DNA of 64,000 nt, from positions 2,986,001 through 3,050,000 of the forward strand of contig JAVTVX010000002.1 in NCBI GenBank assembly GCA_033439265.1, given 5' to 3'. The first letter of the stretch is position 1. Each line of letters starts with the position of its first letter. Origin of the DNA: Dillenia suffruticosa. Its lineage: Eukaryota; Streptophyta; Magnoliopsida; Dilleniales; Dilleniaceae. Shown here piece after piece: positions 50,166 through 61,199 of the stretch. The notes under the pieces were generated by a model. The model was not told the origin of the DNA. It searched no databases and was given only the letters and a program-made list of their open reading frames with translations. Position numbers and translations under genes: made by a program.

Positions 50166-50369
50166 AGAGAACATCCAAGATATGGTAAAAAAAAAATATA
50201 AACTTTGTAAGGCACGATTTGGGGCCCGAGTTTGTAAGTTGGCCCAAGTTTACTTCCTTTGGCAGGCCAACCCACAAGATTGTGAAAAGCATCGGATGAG
50301 ACACTTTCTGTTGGTTCATCCCCCAAAACTGGCCCAGGTCAATCTCAGCCCAATTTGTCTAGCCTTTAC

Positions 50370-50370
<1 letters not shown>

Positions 50371-50400
<30 letters not shown>
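50371..50400 (+). repeat. Poly(A) tract
   Basis: An uninterrupted A run of about 30 bases follows CTTTACC. It could be the tail of a retroposed sequence. The upstream 150 bp (GGCCCA-rich) is a candidate body, but no gene was recognised in it. Confidence 0.6.
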
Positions 50401-50401
<1 letters not shown>

Positions 50402-51590
50402 AGGGATAAAGGAGCAACAGCAGCAACAACCACCTTTTAATATGTTTGTACCGGATTCCAAATATTGTAAAGTTAAATTCAGGTAATGCACGTGACTGAC
50501 ACATGGACTTTGGAGGGCATGCGATGCACTTGCAACTTCAAGCGATGCCAGTAGACCAAACGATACTAACGTTTGGTTGGCTCAATAAAAAAAGCATTGA
50601 CATTTTTTAGTCATACTTAATTTGACTCGAAATAGAAATAAAAGAACTCATGTTGAAAGATCCTTTCAAAGTGGGTCTGACAATAGATCAGTCCAATAAC
50701 CAAGCCAAGAACAAAAAAAAAATAGACTAAACAATGTTGATTTACTATTCCCATTTATTTATATATATGAAAATTCAAAATAAAAATTTTTTCGAAAGGA
50801 CAATACCAATTAAGTTATAACTCATCGGTCTCTTTCCATTTTTTTCATTTTCCTTTTGAATATACAAATAATTTTTGTTATTCTATAAACAATTTTAGGA
50901 TTGTCGAAGGTAATAGTTTATTTATAAAAGAAAATGGTGATTTTAGATCGTCATTATAAGTGAGTAAAAAAAATAAAAAAAAATAAAAAAAGGCCGACAA
51001 TGGTTTTATTAAACGGATTGATACTTTCAGACGTCATCTTATACTTTAAACAAAAAAAAAAAAAAAAGGTATGAACTTTTTCACAAAGTTACTTCTAAAG
51101 GCAACAATTCAATACGCGGCAAGCAGTTTTGGTCAGATAGTTCAGTGTCTTGTTTTGGATGGTGTTGTAAGAAATGTGAATGCTCTTTGAGTACACGGAA
51201 TTGGGGAAAGGAGAATGGTTTTGTTGTACACAAAGCTTAGGAACAGAATTATTTAAATTGGTGGTTCTGAGAACTCACTTCGAATCAATTTTGAACAAAA
51301 ATTAGAAAAAAAAAAGGATATTAAACATTGCCCAAGCACAACGACACTAGTAGACGCAATGGCCTAACCATGGTATCTCCAAAAGCTGCTCACAAACAAG
51401 ATCATTATTGTGTTTACACACTCACAGATAAGTGAGAATTCCTGATGAATGAATCTTCTGTGACAGATTTAGCAACTAATCTGAAATCATGAAGAAAGAG
51501 ACTGCTAACCTAAAACCAGAGAGACACCCATATGATACATTAATGTGTTTGTTAATTGAAACGTATCCAGACGCCTACCAAAAAAGCTAT

Positions 51591-53304
51591 TTAACATTTT
51601 TTAGGATTATTGCCTTCGGTGAGAGGCCTTTGAGATTCTGGGAGGTTTTTGGCATAAATTTCATGGACCAGTTTAACATATTCTCCAACCTCGTCGGTTG
51701 TCCACTCATCGGTTGTGATCGGAGGCAGATACTTAACAGATATGGGCTTAGGTCGAACGTGTAAACTTCCTTTCCTCCAAGCTAGATGCGTGCCAGTCAA
51801 CACCATTGGTACTATTGGAAGCCGGGTTTGTATTGCCATGTGAACGAAACCCTACAAAAGAATGTAATCATAAAATTAGCTGCAAGACTGTTCAAGGAAG
51901 AGAGTGAAACTTGCCTTCTTAAATGGTAGAAGTCTTCCTGTTTTAGATCGGGTGCCCTCAGGAAAAATGATGAGAGACAAGTCATTCTTGATAACTGCTC
52001 GAGCTGCCTAAATACAAGAAGAATCAAAATCAAAATCACAAAAACGCCTTAAACAAAGTTTGAAAGAAGTCCCAGGTAAAGATTTTAAGTAACCTCTTTC
52101 AATGATTCAATTGCTGCAGGCCGGTTGGAGCGATCGATACGAAGATGGTTTGCAAGGACATAGAGTTGTCCAAACAGGGGATAGAATATGATCTATAAAG
52201 AAAACAAGTCCCTTAAATTCTACTATTGAACTAGATTAAAAAGAGAAAAGGAAGATCCAAATCAAATCTACCTCTTTCTTTGCAATGCCAACAGTTCCTG
52301 TGGGAATCAACCACATCATGAGGAAAATGTCAATAGGAGATGCATGATTACTAATGTAGATGGCCCTTGTTTTAGCGAATTCTGCCCCTTCAATTTTTAT
52401 TGGGTTCCCCAAAATCTTCATCTGCATCAATGATCAAAATTCAAAATCTCGTGATCAAACAATTGCTGAAACAACCTCATGACAACATCATCATCAAAGA
52501 AGCAAAATTTTTATAAAGAACTAGCACATGGGCTTTTGGGTAAGACATAGATAATACTTAAGAGAGCCAAATGAATTTTGAAATAAATAAATATCAAATG
52601 TTAAACCATAATTCAAACAAATATATTCTCATCAATTTATTTATTAAATTATCAATATGATTCGAAATTTAAACATATTTAATTTTAATATAAAATTGGA
52701 TTCATTTAATACACGTGGTACTCTGTATAATATCATCTATGCTTATGAAGCATTCATCAATGCACCTTCCACTCTCCAACTCCAACACCTTCAATGCTTC
52801 CCTTGGTTAAAGTTCCTGCCTGCTGCACTCCTACGAAAACAGGACTTTCTTTCGAGTTTCCAATTTTCAACTTTCCAGGAATTTGCGAAGCAAACATCCA
52901 TCTTAAAAAACAACAAATGCCCCCAGGGATGTCCATCACCAATGACATTTTTATGAAATAAAAAATGGTAACAATTAAGCCCACACCATCTGGCACTGTA
53001 TAGAAATGACCTTTTAAGATATAAAAAATGATGCACAGCTGACAGTGACACTAGCGTTAAGCTTATCATATTCTGGAATAATCTCAATTGCTTGATTTGT
53101 TAAACATCCCCCAAAACCACACCCAGCACTAACATACCAAGAACAACTCCAATCATTATACAAAAAACATATATTTAATTTTCACTTCCAGTCCATTGGT
53201 TTCATTAAAAATGATTTTTCTTAGGAAAATATTTCCCATTTTTCTGTGTAAAAATTTTCTAATTAACTTAAAATTTATATTTTGATAGTTGTAGCATGAA
53301 TATG

Positions 53305-53342
<38 letters not shown>

Positions 53343-53797
53343 AAACACGCCCCAAATGGCCAAAACGCACAGCAACAAACATAAAAAGAAGAACCCAATT
53401 CATGAAAATTAAAATTAATTGAATGAAAATATGAGAAGTAAACGAAAGGAATGCATACCATCAACCAACCAGTGACATGCCCCCAAATATTCCCCTGTTT
53501 GATTCTCTCATAAGGCCAAGGCAAAAGCAGGAACATAATCATCACCCAAATCAACGTTGTCATCATCATCGTCACAAAACAAACCACAATCCTAACCCAC
53601 GAAATCACCACCAGAAACCATCCTTCCTCGTCTACAATACCACCCGAAATCGCTTCCGATTTTGCTTTCTTCATAATCTCCTCTTCTTGCTTTCCATCTT
53701 TTGCTTCTCTGCGCCTGATTTTCGACGATACCACTCCGTCGAAAAAGCTCTCGAATCCCCTCGTTCGCAGGAACGAAACTCCACCGCCGTTCTCCAT
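51591..53797 (-). CDS. LPAT: Class-B lysophosphatidic acid acyltransferase, tandem copy B
   Basis: Paralogue of the gene at 47065-48751 with the same five-exon structure and identical lengths for exons 2-4. Exons: 53797-53459, 52421-52272, 52192-52094, 52007-51915, 51851-51591; 313 aa. The N-terminal exon is longer and more basic (SSKIRRREAKDGKQEEEIMK), followed by a membrane segment ending LLPWPYERIKQGN. Catalytic His139 and Asp144 lie in NHASPID, FPEGTRS is at 211-217, and RIDRSN is conserved. Copy B reads LTGTHLAWRKGSLHVRPKPI where copy A reads LIGTHLAWQKGSLRLRPTPI. The start is ATG 53797; the TTG further upstream is not used. Intron 4 begins with GCAAGT, a GC-AG intron, whereas copy A has GTTTAA there. 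Intron 1 contains a CT microsatellite. Confidence 0.9.
53307..53338 (+). repeat. (CT)n microsatellite in LPAT copy B intron 1
   Basis: About 16 CT repeats, read as GA on the transcribed strand. It lies about 120 bp downstream of the exon 1 donor and causes a run of Arg-Glu in the read-through frame. Confidence 0.85.
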
Positions 53798-54569
53798 TGA
53801 CAACCTGAAACAGAGGATATTGGGTATTACTTGTAGACTTACTAAAGTGAAGAGTTGAGAATTGCTTTACGAAAGCACTGAAGTGTTGCTTTTAAGTATT
53901 TGGAGGGGGGGAGAGAGAGAGAGTCACACGATTTGGGTTGGGCGTTGCAGATGTTTCCTTCGGGCGATAATTCTTCTTCTTTTTTCTAGTTTAGTTTCTA
54001 ATATTGAATGTTTTATAGAGGAAAAGCAATAATATTAAAATACTAGGGGGCAATATTTTTGGCGATTGCTTACGTGGATTTTCTGACTTGTGGCTCGGAG
54101 AGGAGGGATGGATTTTCATTTTCTTTGACCAAAATGCCCCTATATGCTATTTTTATTTCTCAGCGGCCATGATACGTAGATGAAAGAAATGAGTTGGTTC
54201 ATCGGCCGTTCTTAATAATTGGGATTTTCATGTTCATGCATTCATTGGCCCTTTGAGAATGCCATTTCAATGCCCTGTAACCTTTCTCCCATCTTTCCAA
54301 ACAAAAATTTATTTTTTATAATTTCCTTTTATTTATTTCCTCTCCATCGTCCAAAAAAGAAATACGCATTATATCATAAATTTAAGTTAAAAAAGAAATT
54401 TTAATAAATACCATGACTATTCATTCCATATCGAAAAACATATATATTTCCTGTTCTTTTTTTTTTAATATCATTACTTAAATATTTAAAAAAAAAACCT
54501 TAAAATAGTTATTTAAATAAATATTTATTAACTTTATCGCTATTGCAATCTTACAATAGCTAACCTTAA

Positions 54570-54715
54570 ATGGCGTTAGATTCTCTTAATTAAGATCTCG
54601 AATTCGAATCTTGAGAATGGAGAGACAGGTATTGGAAAAACTAACCTTTTAATAAGTCTCACAGTTTGTAATCATATTAGTCGAGTGAAATGCGGATACC
54701 AGTTGATGACAAATA
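54570..54715 (+). repeat. SINE-like element, type 2 (third copy)
   Basis: Begins with TTAGATTCTCTTAATTAAGA and a B-box-like TCGAATTCGAATCTTGAGA. It continues GAGAGACAGGTATTGG, AAAAACTAACCTT, TCTCACAGTTTGTAATC and TTAGTCGAGTGAAATGCGGA before A/T-rich sequence. It aligns with 56765-56930 over the whole length. Confidence 0.55.
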
Positions 54716-55516
54716 ATTCACTTTAAAAAAAAATATGTTATATTCTGTGCCAATTAATCTAACTAATAATTTTTTTTAATTGAAAATAGAAGATTTTAAA
54801 ATTAAATTCCACCGACGCCAATATTCGATAGATTATAGCTAAAATACTAATTCCCTTTTATACTACCAAAATGTTGTTACGTCTGTTTCCTTGTATCAGT
54901 CCTTTTAAAATATATATATATATATATATATATATGACATATTCCAAATCAGGTGATATTTAAGAGAATTAAGGAAATTTTTATTGATTTTTTCCCAAAT
55001 CTACCCTTAATGCTCCAAACTCCCCATTAATTAAGGGAAATATTTAAGGGAGAGACTAAGGGTAGTTCAGTCAAATATTCTTACAATTAAGGCTTTTAAT
55101 CCCCGGTAGAAAACCTTAAGGTAATGGAGGAGTGTATATATATATATATAAAAAAAAAAAAAAAAACGTTTTGTTTTATCATTACCTCAAAGCCTTTTTC
55201 AAACATGGATTAAACATTTTTTTTTTTTGAAATTTCGGTTTTTCCAAATAAATTAGTTGGTGCCAGTGAGGTAGAGTCGACCTTTGACAGCCTCAAATGC
55301 AAGTCATTGCGAGTTAATGAGGTGGAGAGAACAGAAAGAGACGGTCTCTTCCTCTCCTCCGCGCTCTCCCGTTCAAAAGTCCAAAAAAATTATATATATA
55401 AATATTTTTATTTAATTCGATTCGATCCGAATAGAATCTTTTTTTATTAAAACGAAACCAAATTAAAAAATTCCATCTTCGATTTGGTTCGAATCAAATT
55501 TATTTTTCAATAAAAG

Positions 55517-55549
55517 CCGAACCAAATTAAAAATTTTAATTTGGTTCGG
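55517..55549. repeat. Perfect palindrome with 16-bp arms and 1-bp centre
   Basis: Arm 55517-55532 (CCGAACCAAATTAAAA) is exactly complementary to 55534-55549 around a single A at 55533. The flanks at 55455-55500 hold similar ACCAAATTAAA/GATTTGGTTCGAA phrases, so it may be part of a larger decayed inverted repeat. Such a sequence can extrude as a cruciform or hairpin. No gene is adjacent. Confidence 0.75.
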
Positions 55550-56764
55550 TTAGGATTGTCCGTTAACCCCAAACCACAAGATTGGTGTTTTCTTTTGATT
55601 ATTTATTTTCAGAAGTGTTAATATTTTGCTTTTAACGTGAGAAGAATATATACTCAAGTTTGTTTAAATGTTTTTTTAAAGGGATAATATTTGAATTTTT
55701 GTAAATTCATATTTTCATGATTTTTATCTGAAAAAAAAAACGGAAAGAATTGTTAATACCAATGCCCCCAATCCAATATTTCATCTTTTTGGAAATTGGG
55801 ATGCAGAGTTGTTTTAACCTTAGCTTCTATTTATCTATTGCTTGTGAAAGCGTTAAACTCTCTCCCGGGAAATGAACGGATGATTATATATATATATATA
55901 TATATTTATCGGAATTTGAATCTGAAATTATTAAATCGAAAAATAAAGGTTTATACAACTAAACTGTTCTCATGCGGCAAATATGAAGAGAGAGAGGTTT
56001 CTATTTTTGGTGGAGAAAGAGATTAATCATTTTTTTTTTAAATTTTTTGTCATTTAATCTGCATTTATTTCTGTATTATATTAAAAAAAATAATTAGGAG
56101 GGGGGGGGGGGAAAACTCCATATAACTTGAACTACCCCATAAGGGGCAAATATGAAAATATGCCACTGGCGCATATGTTAAAAATGAGAATATTCTTCAC
56201 TAAAAATAATAAACGATTTTGCACACTCCTAAAACCCCATGTTTTATTGGAATATTCTGTGAAATACTCTATCCCAGTTTTGATATATTCCTTTGCTTCC
56301 GTCCCAATCATCAATTGACACGTGGCATTAATACAACTCACGACTACTTCATCCAAAAAAAAAAAAAAGAGAAAGAAACTTCTCCGGGATAAGTTGCTCT
56401 TTTGGAATATGGAACGGTAGACAAGAATGTGCTTCGATGACTCGTTACAGAGGACAAAAGAAGAATGACATTTAAGGTCCATGGTAGGGACTCCACCTAC
56501 GTTTTTATTTATTTTAATTAAATATAAAAATTATTCATCATAGTTTATAATATTTACAATAAATTAAATATTATATATATAAGATATTTTTCGTTTCAGG
56601 ATTTTAAATTTTGGATTTAATTCATATTGTTAGTATCATGTGAACGAACGGCTGACGTTGAAATTTTGTTAATATTTATTTTGATGTATGAAATGTTTAG
56701 AATTTCCCCCTAGTATGTGTGTTTCTTTGTTGTTTATTAAAATAATATTTATTAGATTAAATTC

Positions 56765-56930
56765 CTTTGAATTGAGCGATCAAGTATTCTACTTTCTTAA
56801 TCAAAAGTCTCGAGTTCGAGTGTTAAAAATAACGAAAAAGAATTTGAAAAAACTAACCCTTAAAATGAATTTCACAGTATTCGAATCGAATTAGTTAGAT
56901 AAAATCCAAATATCGGTGAGGAAAAAAAAA
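56765..56930 (+). repeat. SINE-like element, type 2 (fourth copy)
   Basis: CTTTCTTAATCAAAAGTCTC, then a B-box-like CGAGTTCGAGTGTTAAAAAT, AAAAAACTAACCCTTAAAAT, TTCACAGTATTCGAATCGAA and TTAGTTAGATAAAATCCAAA, ending near an A-rich run. Clearly the same family as 54570-54715, with substitutions in most words. Confidence 0.55.
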
Positions 56931-57176
56931 TATTTACTAGATTAAAATGTGTTATTCGTGCTTTTCTCTGTCCTATTTTATATAAAAATTTATGCAGTAG
57001 ATTGAAACTCCATTTTATATATGAACTCTTTCAAAAGAAAGGGGTAAGATTTGGAACTATAAAAATAATTAATCTTATCCAAAAAAAAAGATTATCAAAT
57101 AAAATAATTAATCTTGTCATTGTTATTACCCCATTTTATATTATACAAAGACAAGGGAAAACCAAAAAATGAGAAA

Positions 57177-57227
57177 CCACACACACACATACACACACAC
57201 ACACACACGCTCTCTCTCTCTCTCTCT
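57177..57227. repeat. Compound (AC)n(TC)n microsatellite
   Basis: An AC run of about 32 bp with one AT interruption passes directly into a TC run of about 19 bp. It is intergenic. The minus-strand frame rich in Cys-Val here is an artefact. Confidence 0.85.
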
Positions 57228-58155
57228 TTCTGTCTTCCATAACTTTAGAATGGGGAATGTGTTGAATGTTTTGACAAGTCCAAATTAGGGAAAAACTAAC
57301 AGATGCAATTTTGAACATCAAGAAGAGGTCTCGGCTGGTTGGACCTTTCAGAGGCCTTCACTAAAGGAGGTATAGTTTGCTGTGAATTGGAATAGCCAAC
57401 CCAGCCCCTTCCATTAATTCTTTATTGTTTAGGCTAAGCCCAAAAACAAACAAACATGTTTGGTGGCAAAGGGCAATGCCTAATACTTTGTCCTGTTGTA
57501 CCAGTCGATCTTTGGCTTGGGGGTTCATCTTGACTTTGATAAGCCACAAAGTTCAGTGCTCGACACTTGGTAGACTAAGTGATGCAATACTTTGTCCTGT
57601 TGTGCCTCTGCCTATTATATAATATTAGTAGTTGTCCAATTAACAAATTTTATGAATGACTTTGTTTGTGTACTAAACCCCCTAACCAAGAAATGAAACC
57701 TTAAAAGACTTTCATGAGGTGACAATATCCCGAATCGGTTAAAAAACTAACTGAATTCCCACAAATTGACTAAGTTTCAAGAGCCTTTATTTGGATTGTG
57801 GCAATATACCTAAACACATGCACAGATTTTTTTTGCATAGTTTTTCCTTTTTTTTTTTAACTGATATCCGAGTTTTATTCAATTAATTCAATCAAATACT
57901 GTAAAATCTATCATGAAATTAACTCTCTCAATTTCTATCTTTTTTTGCATAGGTTTGTTATGAATAGTTTTTTTAACCGATGGTACTTGGCTTAAATCAT
58001 ATAGGGTTCAGGGTTAACCAAGCCTACAGCTTGTCAAACGACACTCTCACAGCACCCACCGATCATATCTCTCCTCAGTAGCCAACTGCTCAGTTCAATG
58101 CTGAACGGCATCTAGACCTCCTCAGTATTCGGTGGTCGTTACACAATCCGGTAAG

Positions 58156-58290
58156 GTAATATTCACTCTCTCTAAAACCCAGGAAAAATCTTGCATAAAT
58201 GGAAAGAAGGCCTATAATCGTAGCCGATAAGAAAAAGAATCTCAATAACGATCCAAACTTGCCAAACCGATAAGAGTTTGAAATCTTCGA
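58156..58290 (+). repeat. LTR-like repeat, copy 1
   Basis: Direct repeat of 58846-58980. Both copies start (G/A)TAATATTCACTCT and contain TCTTGCATAAATG, CCTATAATCGTA, CATAAGAAAAAGAAT-like and GCCAAACC(G/A)(G/A)TAAGAGTTTGAAA words in the same order at about 80-85% identity by eye. It lies just upstream of gypsy pol debris. Confidence 0.6.
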
Positions 58291-58329
58291 AAAACTAAGG
58301 TCAAAATCAAGACATCCTTGACGATAGCA

Positions 58330-58845
58330 ACACTCCATGGTGAACCTAATCTATCAACTGTCCTCGTAGCAAGAGAAGGAGAGGTCGTAACGGTAGATAC
58401 TATGAAAGTCGAAGACGATACTGAACAATAGTTTAAACCTCAACCCACACAGGAGGTAATTGAAATCCCTATCACGAACATAGTCGGTCAAACCATTCAG
58501 ATCGATGCCCATCTTCCAATATCTCTTCAGAAGGCAATCGTGAATTACCTATGATATCATTCTAAAGTTTTCGTATGATCCTCCAAAGACATGTCAGGCA
58601 TTTATCCCTCAATTATAGTTTACAAATTGATTGTTAATACCAGTTGCAAGCTCGTTAAGCAAAAAAAAAATGTATTCACACTAAAATGCCAATATGCGAT
58701 ATGGGAGGATGTCCAGAAGGTCCTAGCAATGAGGTTCATTTGAGAAGTAGAATACTCGGAGTGGTTGACCAATCGGATACCTATGGCTCCAGAAGATGAG
58801 GAGAAAACTAGCTTCATCACAAAGTTCGGCACTTGCTATTATAAG
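58330..58845 (+). mobile_element. Degenerate Ty3/gypsy pol (reverse transcriptase) fragment
   Basis: In one plus-strand frame there are remnants typical of the gypsy protease-RT linker and the RT start: KDMSGIYPSIIVYKL, then KLVKQKKNVFTLKCQY, EVEYSEWLTNR and PEDEEKTSFITKFGTCYYK. At least three in-frame stops interrupt it (near 58550, 58575 and 58740). The catalytic core between the EWL and EEKTSFIT blocks is missing, an internal deletion of more than 50 codons. The element is dead. The upstream 58330-58480 region is Glu/Val-rich and may be gag-pol linker. No integrase or complete RNase H is present. Confidence 0.7.
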
Positions 58846-59310
58846 ATAATATTCACTCTTCCAAAATCCCATGAAGAGTCTTGCATAAATGAAAAAGGAG
58901 ACCTATAATCGTAATCCATAAGAAAAAGAATTTTCATAACGATCTGGACTTGCCAAACCAGTAAGAGTTTGAAATATTTGAGAATCTCACATTTTTATTC
59001 ATATAATCTCAGGATCTGTCGTAAAAAAACTAAAGTTTTAATACCCCGCGTGCATATGACTTTCACACATGAGAGGTATATATGCTATCACAAAACCAAC
59101 TAACCAAGTACACACAGATGCTCTTTTAACTTACACATTGCAGACAAGGCATACAGAGCTTTTCTTTTGGTCTATTTCTCTCTTTTGAAAACCACTCTCT
59201 AATTTGAGTATCGGAGTCTCTCCCCATCAGAACATCCTCGGATTGTCTTTTTCAAGTCTCATCAATAAAAACCACCAGACGACCAAATCTTTCCGTTCAA
59301 GTTAACAGAG
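58846..59310 (+). mobile_element. Ty3/gypsy LTR remnant, copy 2 with U5-like part
   Basis: Begins with the same 135-bp sequence as 58156-58290. It continues through TTTTTATTCATATAATCTCA to a stretch with TTTGAGTATCGGAGTCTCT, a phrase typical of plant gypsy LTR U5 regions (TTGAGCGTCGGAGTG-type). It lies downstream of pol debris, as a 3' LTR should. Borders are approximate and no target-site duplication was identified. Confidence 0.5.
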
Positions 59311-61199
59311 TCATTATTTGTGAAGTCAAACCCACCGCCTACACTTACCAAATTAAGTCAGTCAGTTTTGAAAGAATGACATACTGAATTTTCATGCAGT
59401 TGGCTCGGTAGAACCGAATGATACTCCCTTTATCGTGGACAATTGTTTGCAAATGCAAAGCAAGGTGTGAAACCTAGGTGGAAAGGGAGAGGCGAACGGC
59501 CACACTCCAACTGGTTGAGGGCCATTGCCTTAGCCATACTCGACCCACCAAAGCACCCAAAGCGCTCGATATTACTATATACTCCACAGTGCATCAACCC
59601 GTTAACTCCCTATTGTTGCAAGAAACTACCTTGCATACTTCGAATATTGTTGATGCTGTAGCTTTTAATCTCATTGAAACTAATTTATGAATATTTTTTA
59701 AGATAAGAAGGTTATCCCGTTGCAATAATAAGATCACAAACCATTAAAATAAATCGAACACCAAAAGCTACTTGTGACTTGCACTGCAGGAAGTGAAACT
59801 CAAGGTTAAGCTTTAGCAGTGTGGTCAAAACAAGAAACAAAAATTGAACATTAAATGGTGTTTTGGCTGGGGGGTTTTCTCTTTGGTTGTGCCCCCATTT
59901 GAATTCGCCGTTATGCATTCCTTTAAAAACAAAAAATAAAAATAAAAATACAGTTCCCCTATAGATGAACTGAAGATGGAGTAAACTGTCACCCTCAAGT
60001 CCCACTTGGCTTTCATGATGTTTCAATGAGTTCATGTACAACATTTGAAAGTGATCTTCAATTCTGACAACGTGACTTCCCAACAAGTACAAGTATATAA
60101 ATCGAGGAAATTTGTGGTAATGCAGCAGTTCTCTGCTCCAGTTTAGATGATGGAATTCTCAGTCATAGAACAGGGATAGTTCCCGCCTGCCAAAAGTGGA
60201 GGTATTAGACAAATTAAAGCCATTAAATCAAAAAGGTTAGCAACAACAATCGATTGATCCAAAACCCTAAAGACCCCTTAGCCTCTAAAATCTACCTTCG
60301 CAATAACCGCAAACATTGTTCAAGAGTTCAAGTACTGAAACAAGCAGCCTATAGTGTAATCAACACAAAACTCTCCAGGACCACTGGTCTTTCATTCTTG
60401 ACATAGTTAATTTACAAGATGCCTTGACTTCCTGAATTAAATCTCGAGAGAGGGTCAAGATGGAATCAAGATAACGAAGTTCAAGCTAACACTCCTATAA
60501 CCATTCACTACTTATTTCGTATTAAAACCAGATGATAATTCAGGAAGGATAGATGTAACTGCACCCTCCCCATGCTTATTGGTTCAACTGCAAAATAATT
60601 TGGCCCAGGGACATGTTGTGCAACTCTCGTCCATAAAAAACATTCACAGTAGGAGGTAGGATATATGATATCCTGATGCACTATAATTCAGAGAGAACTC
60701 AAGAGCGGAATGATTATCAAGCTAATGAACATCTGACGCTGGCAAAGGACACCTACTACCTATGACATATCTGGGTCCACCTCGAATCAGATCATAAGAG
60801 AAAATTCTTCAACCTGTATGCATCTAGTTTGATGTCAATGTCAACAGTTGGCATCCTGATTTGAGTTTGAGCACATTAGTTAATGAATAGAACACTGTTT
60901 TTTATATGGATAAAAGATCAAAGGGATATCAGTCACCTGAAGGGAACTAAATGTCTAAATCTTTTACCCAAAAAGAAGTGAACCAAATAATAGGTCAAAA
61001 GCTAGTTAAAGCACAACAGCGACCTGCATGTATTGTGTATTGGCAAATAGATTATCATTATTTTAATGTAAAAGCCAGACTCATAAAAGTGAATATAACA
61101 GAATGTAGTGAACATTGTCACAAAATAAATTACCTGTCTTTATGATGCACCAATATGAGACAGCATGACAACGTATGGTTCACATCTTGGATCAGACCT
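59310..61199. other. Intergenic region / probable 3' flank of the right-hand gene
   Basis: No coding gene is seen. It contains an A-rich run near 59930. Open frames at 59443, 59712 and 60951 show no motifs. Part of 60100-61199 could be 3' UTR of the minus-strand gene ending at 61200. Confidence 0.45.

Larger units (their letters stand above)
48790..51590. other. Spacer between the two LPAT copies
   Basis: No gene is seen. It contains SINE-like pieces at 49828-49905 and 50000-50165, an (ATT)n run at about 49630-49662 and a poly(A) run ending at about 50400. A stretch at about 50220-50350 has repeated GGCCCA/TGGCCC phrases, similar to phrases in LPAT copy A intron 2 near 47780. Confidence 0.55.
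53950..58130. other. Intergenic desert
   Basis: No gene is supported. (AT)n runs lie at 54910-54935, about 55133-55150 and about 55885-55904. A G12 run lies near 56101-56112, and an (AC)n(TC)n compound repeat at 57177-57227. SINE-like pieces and a palindrome are listed separately. Short open frames at 56132, 56688 and 57361 are featureless. Confidence 0.6.
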
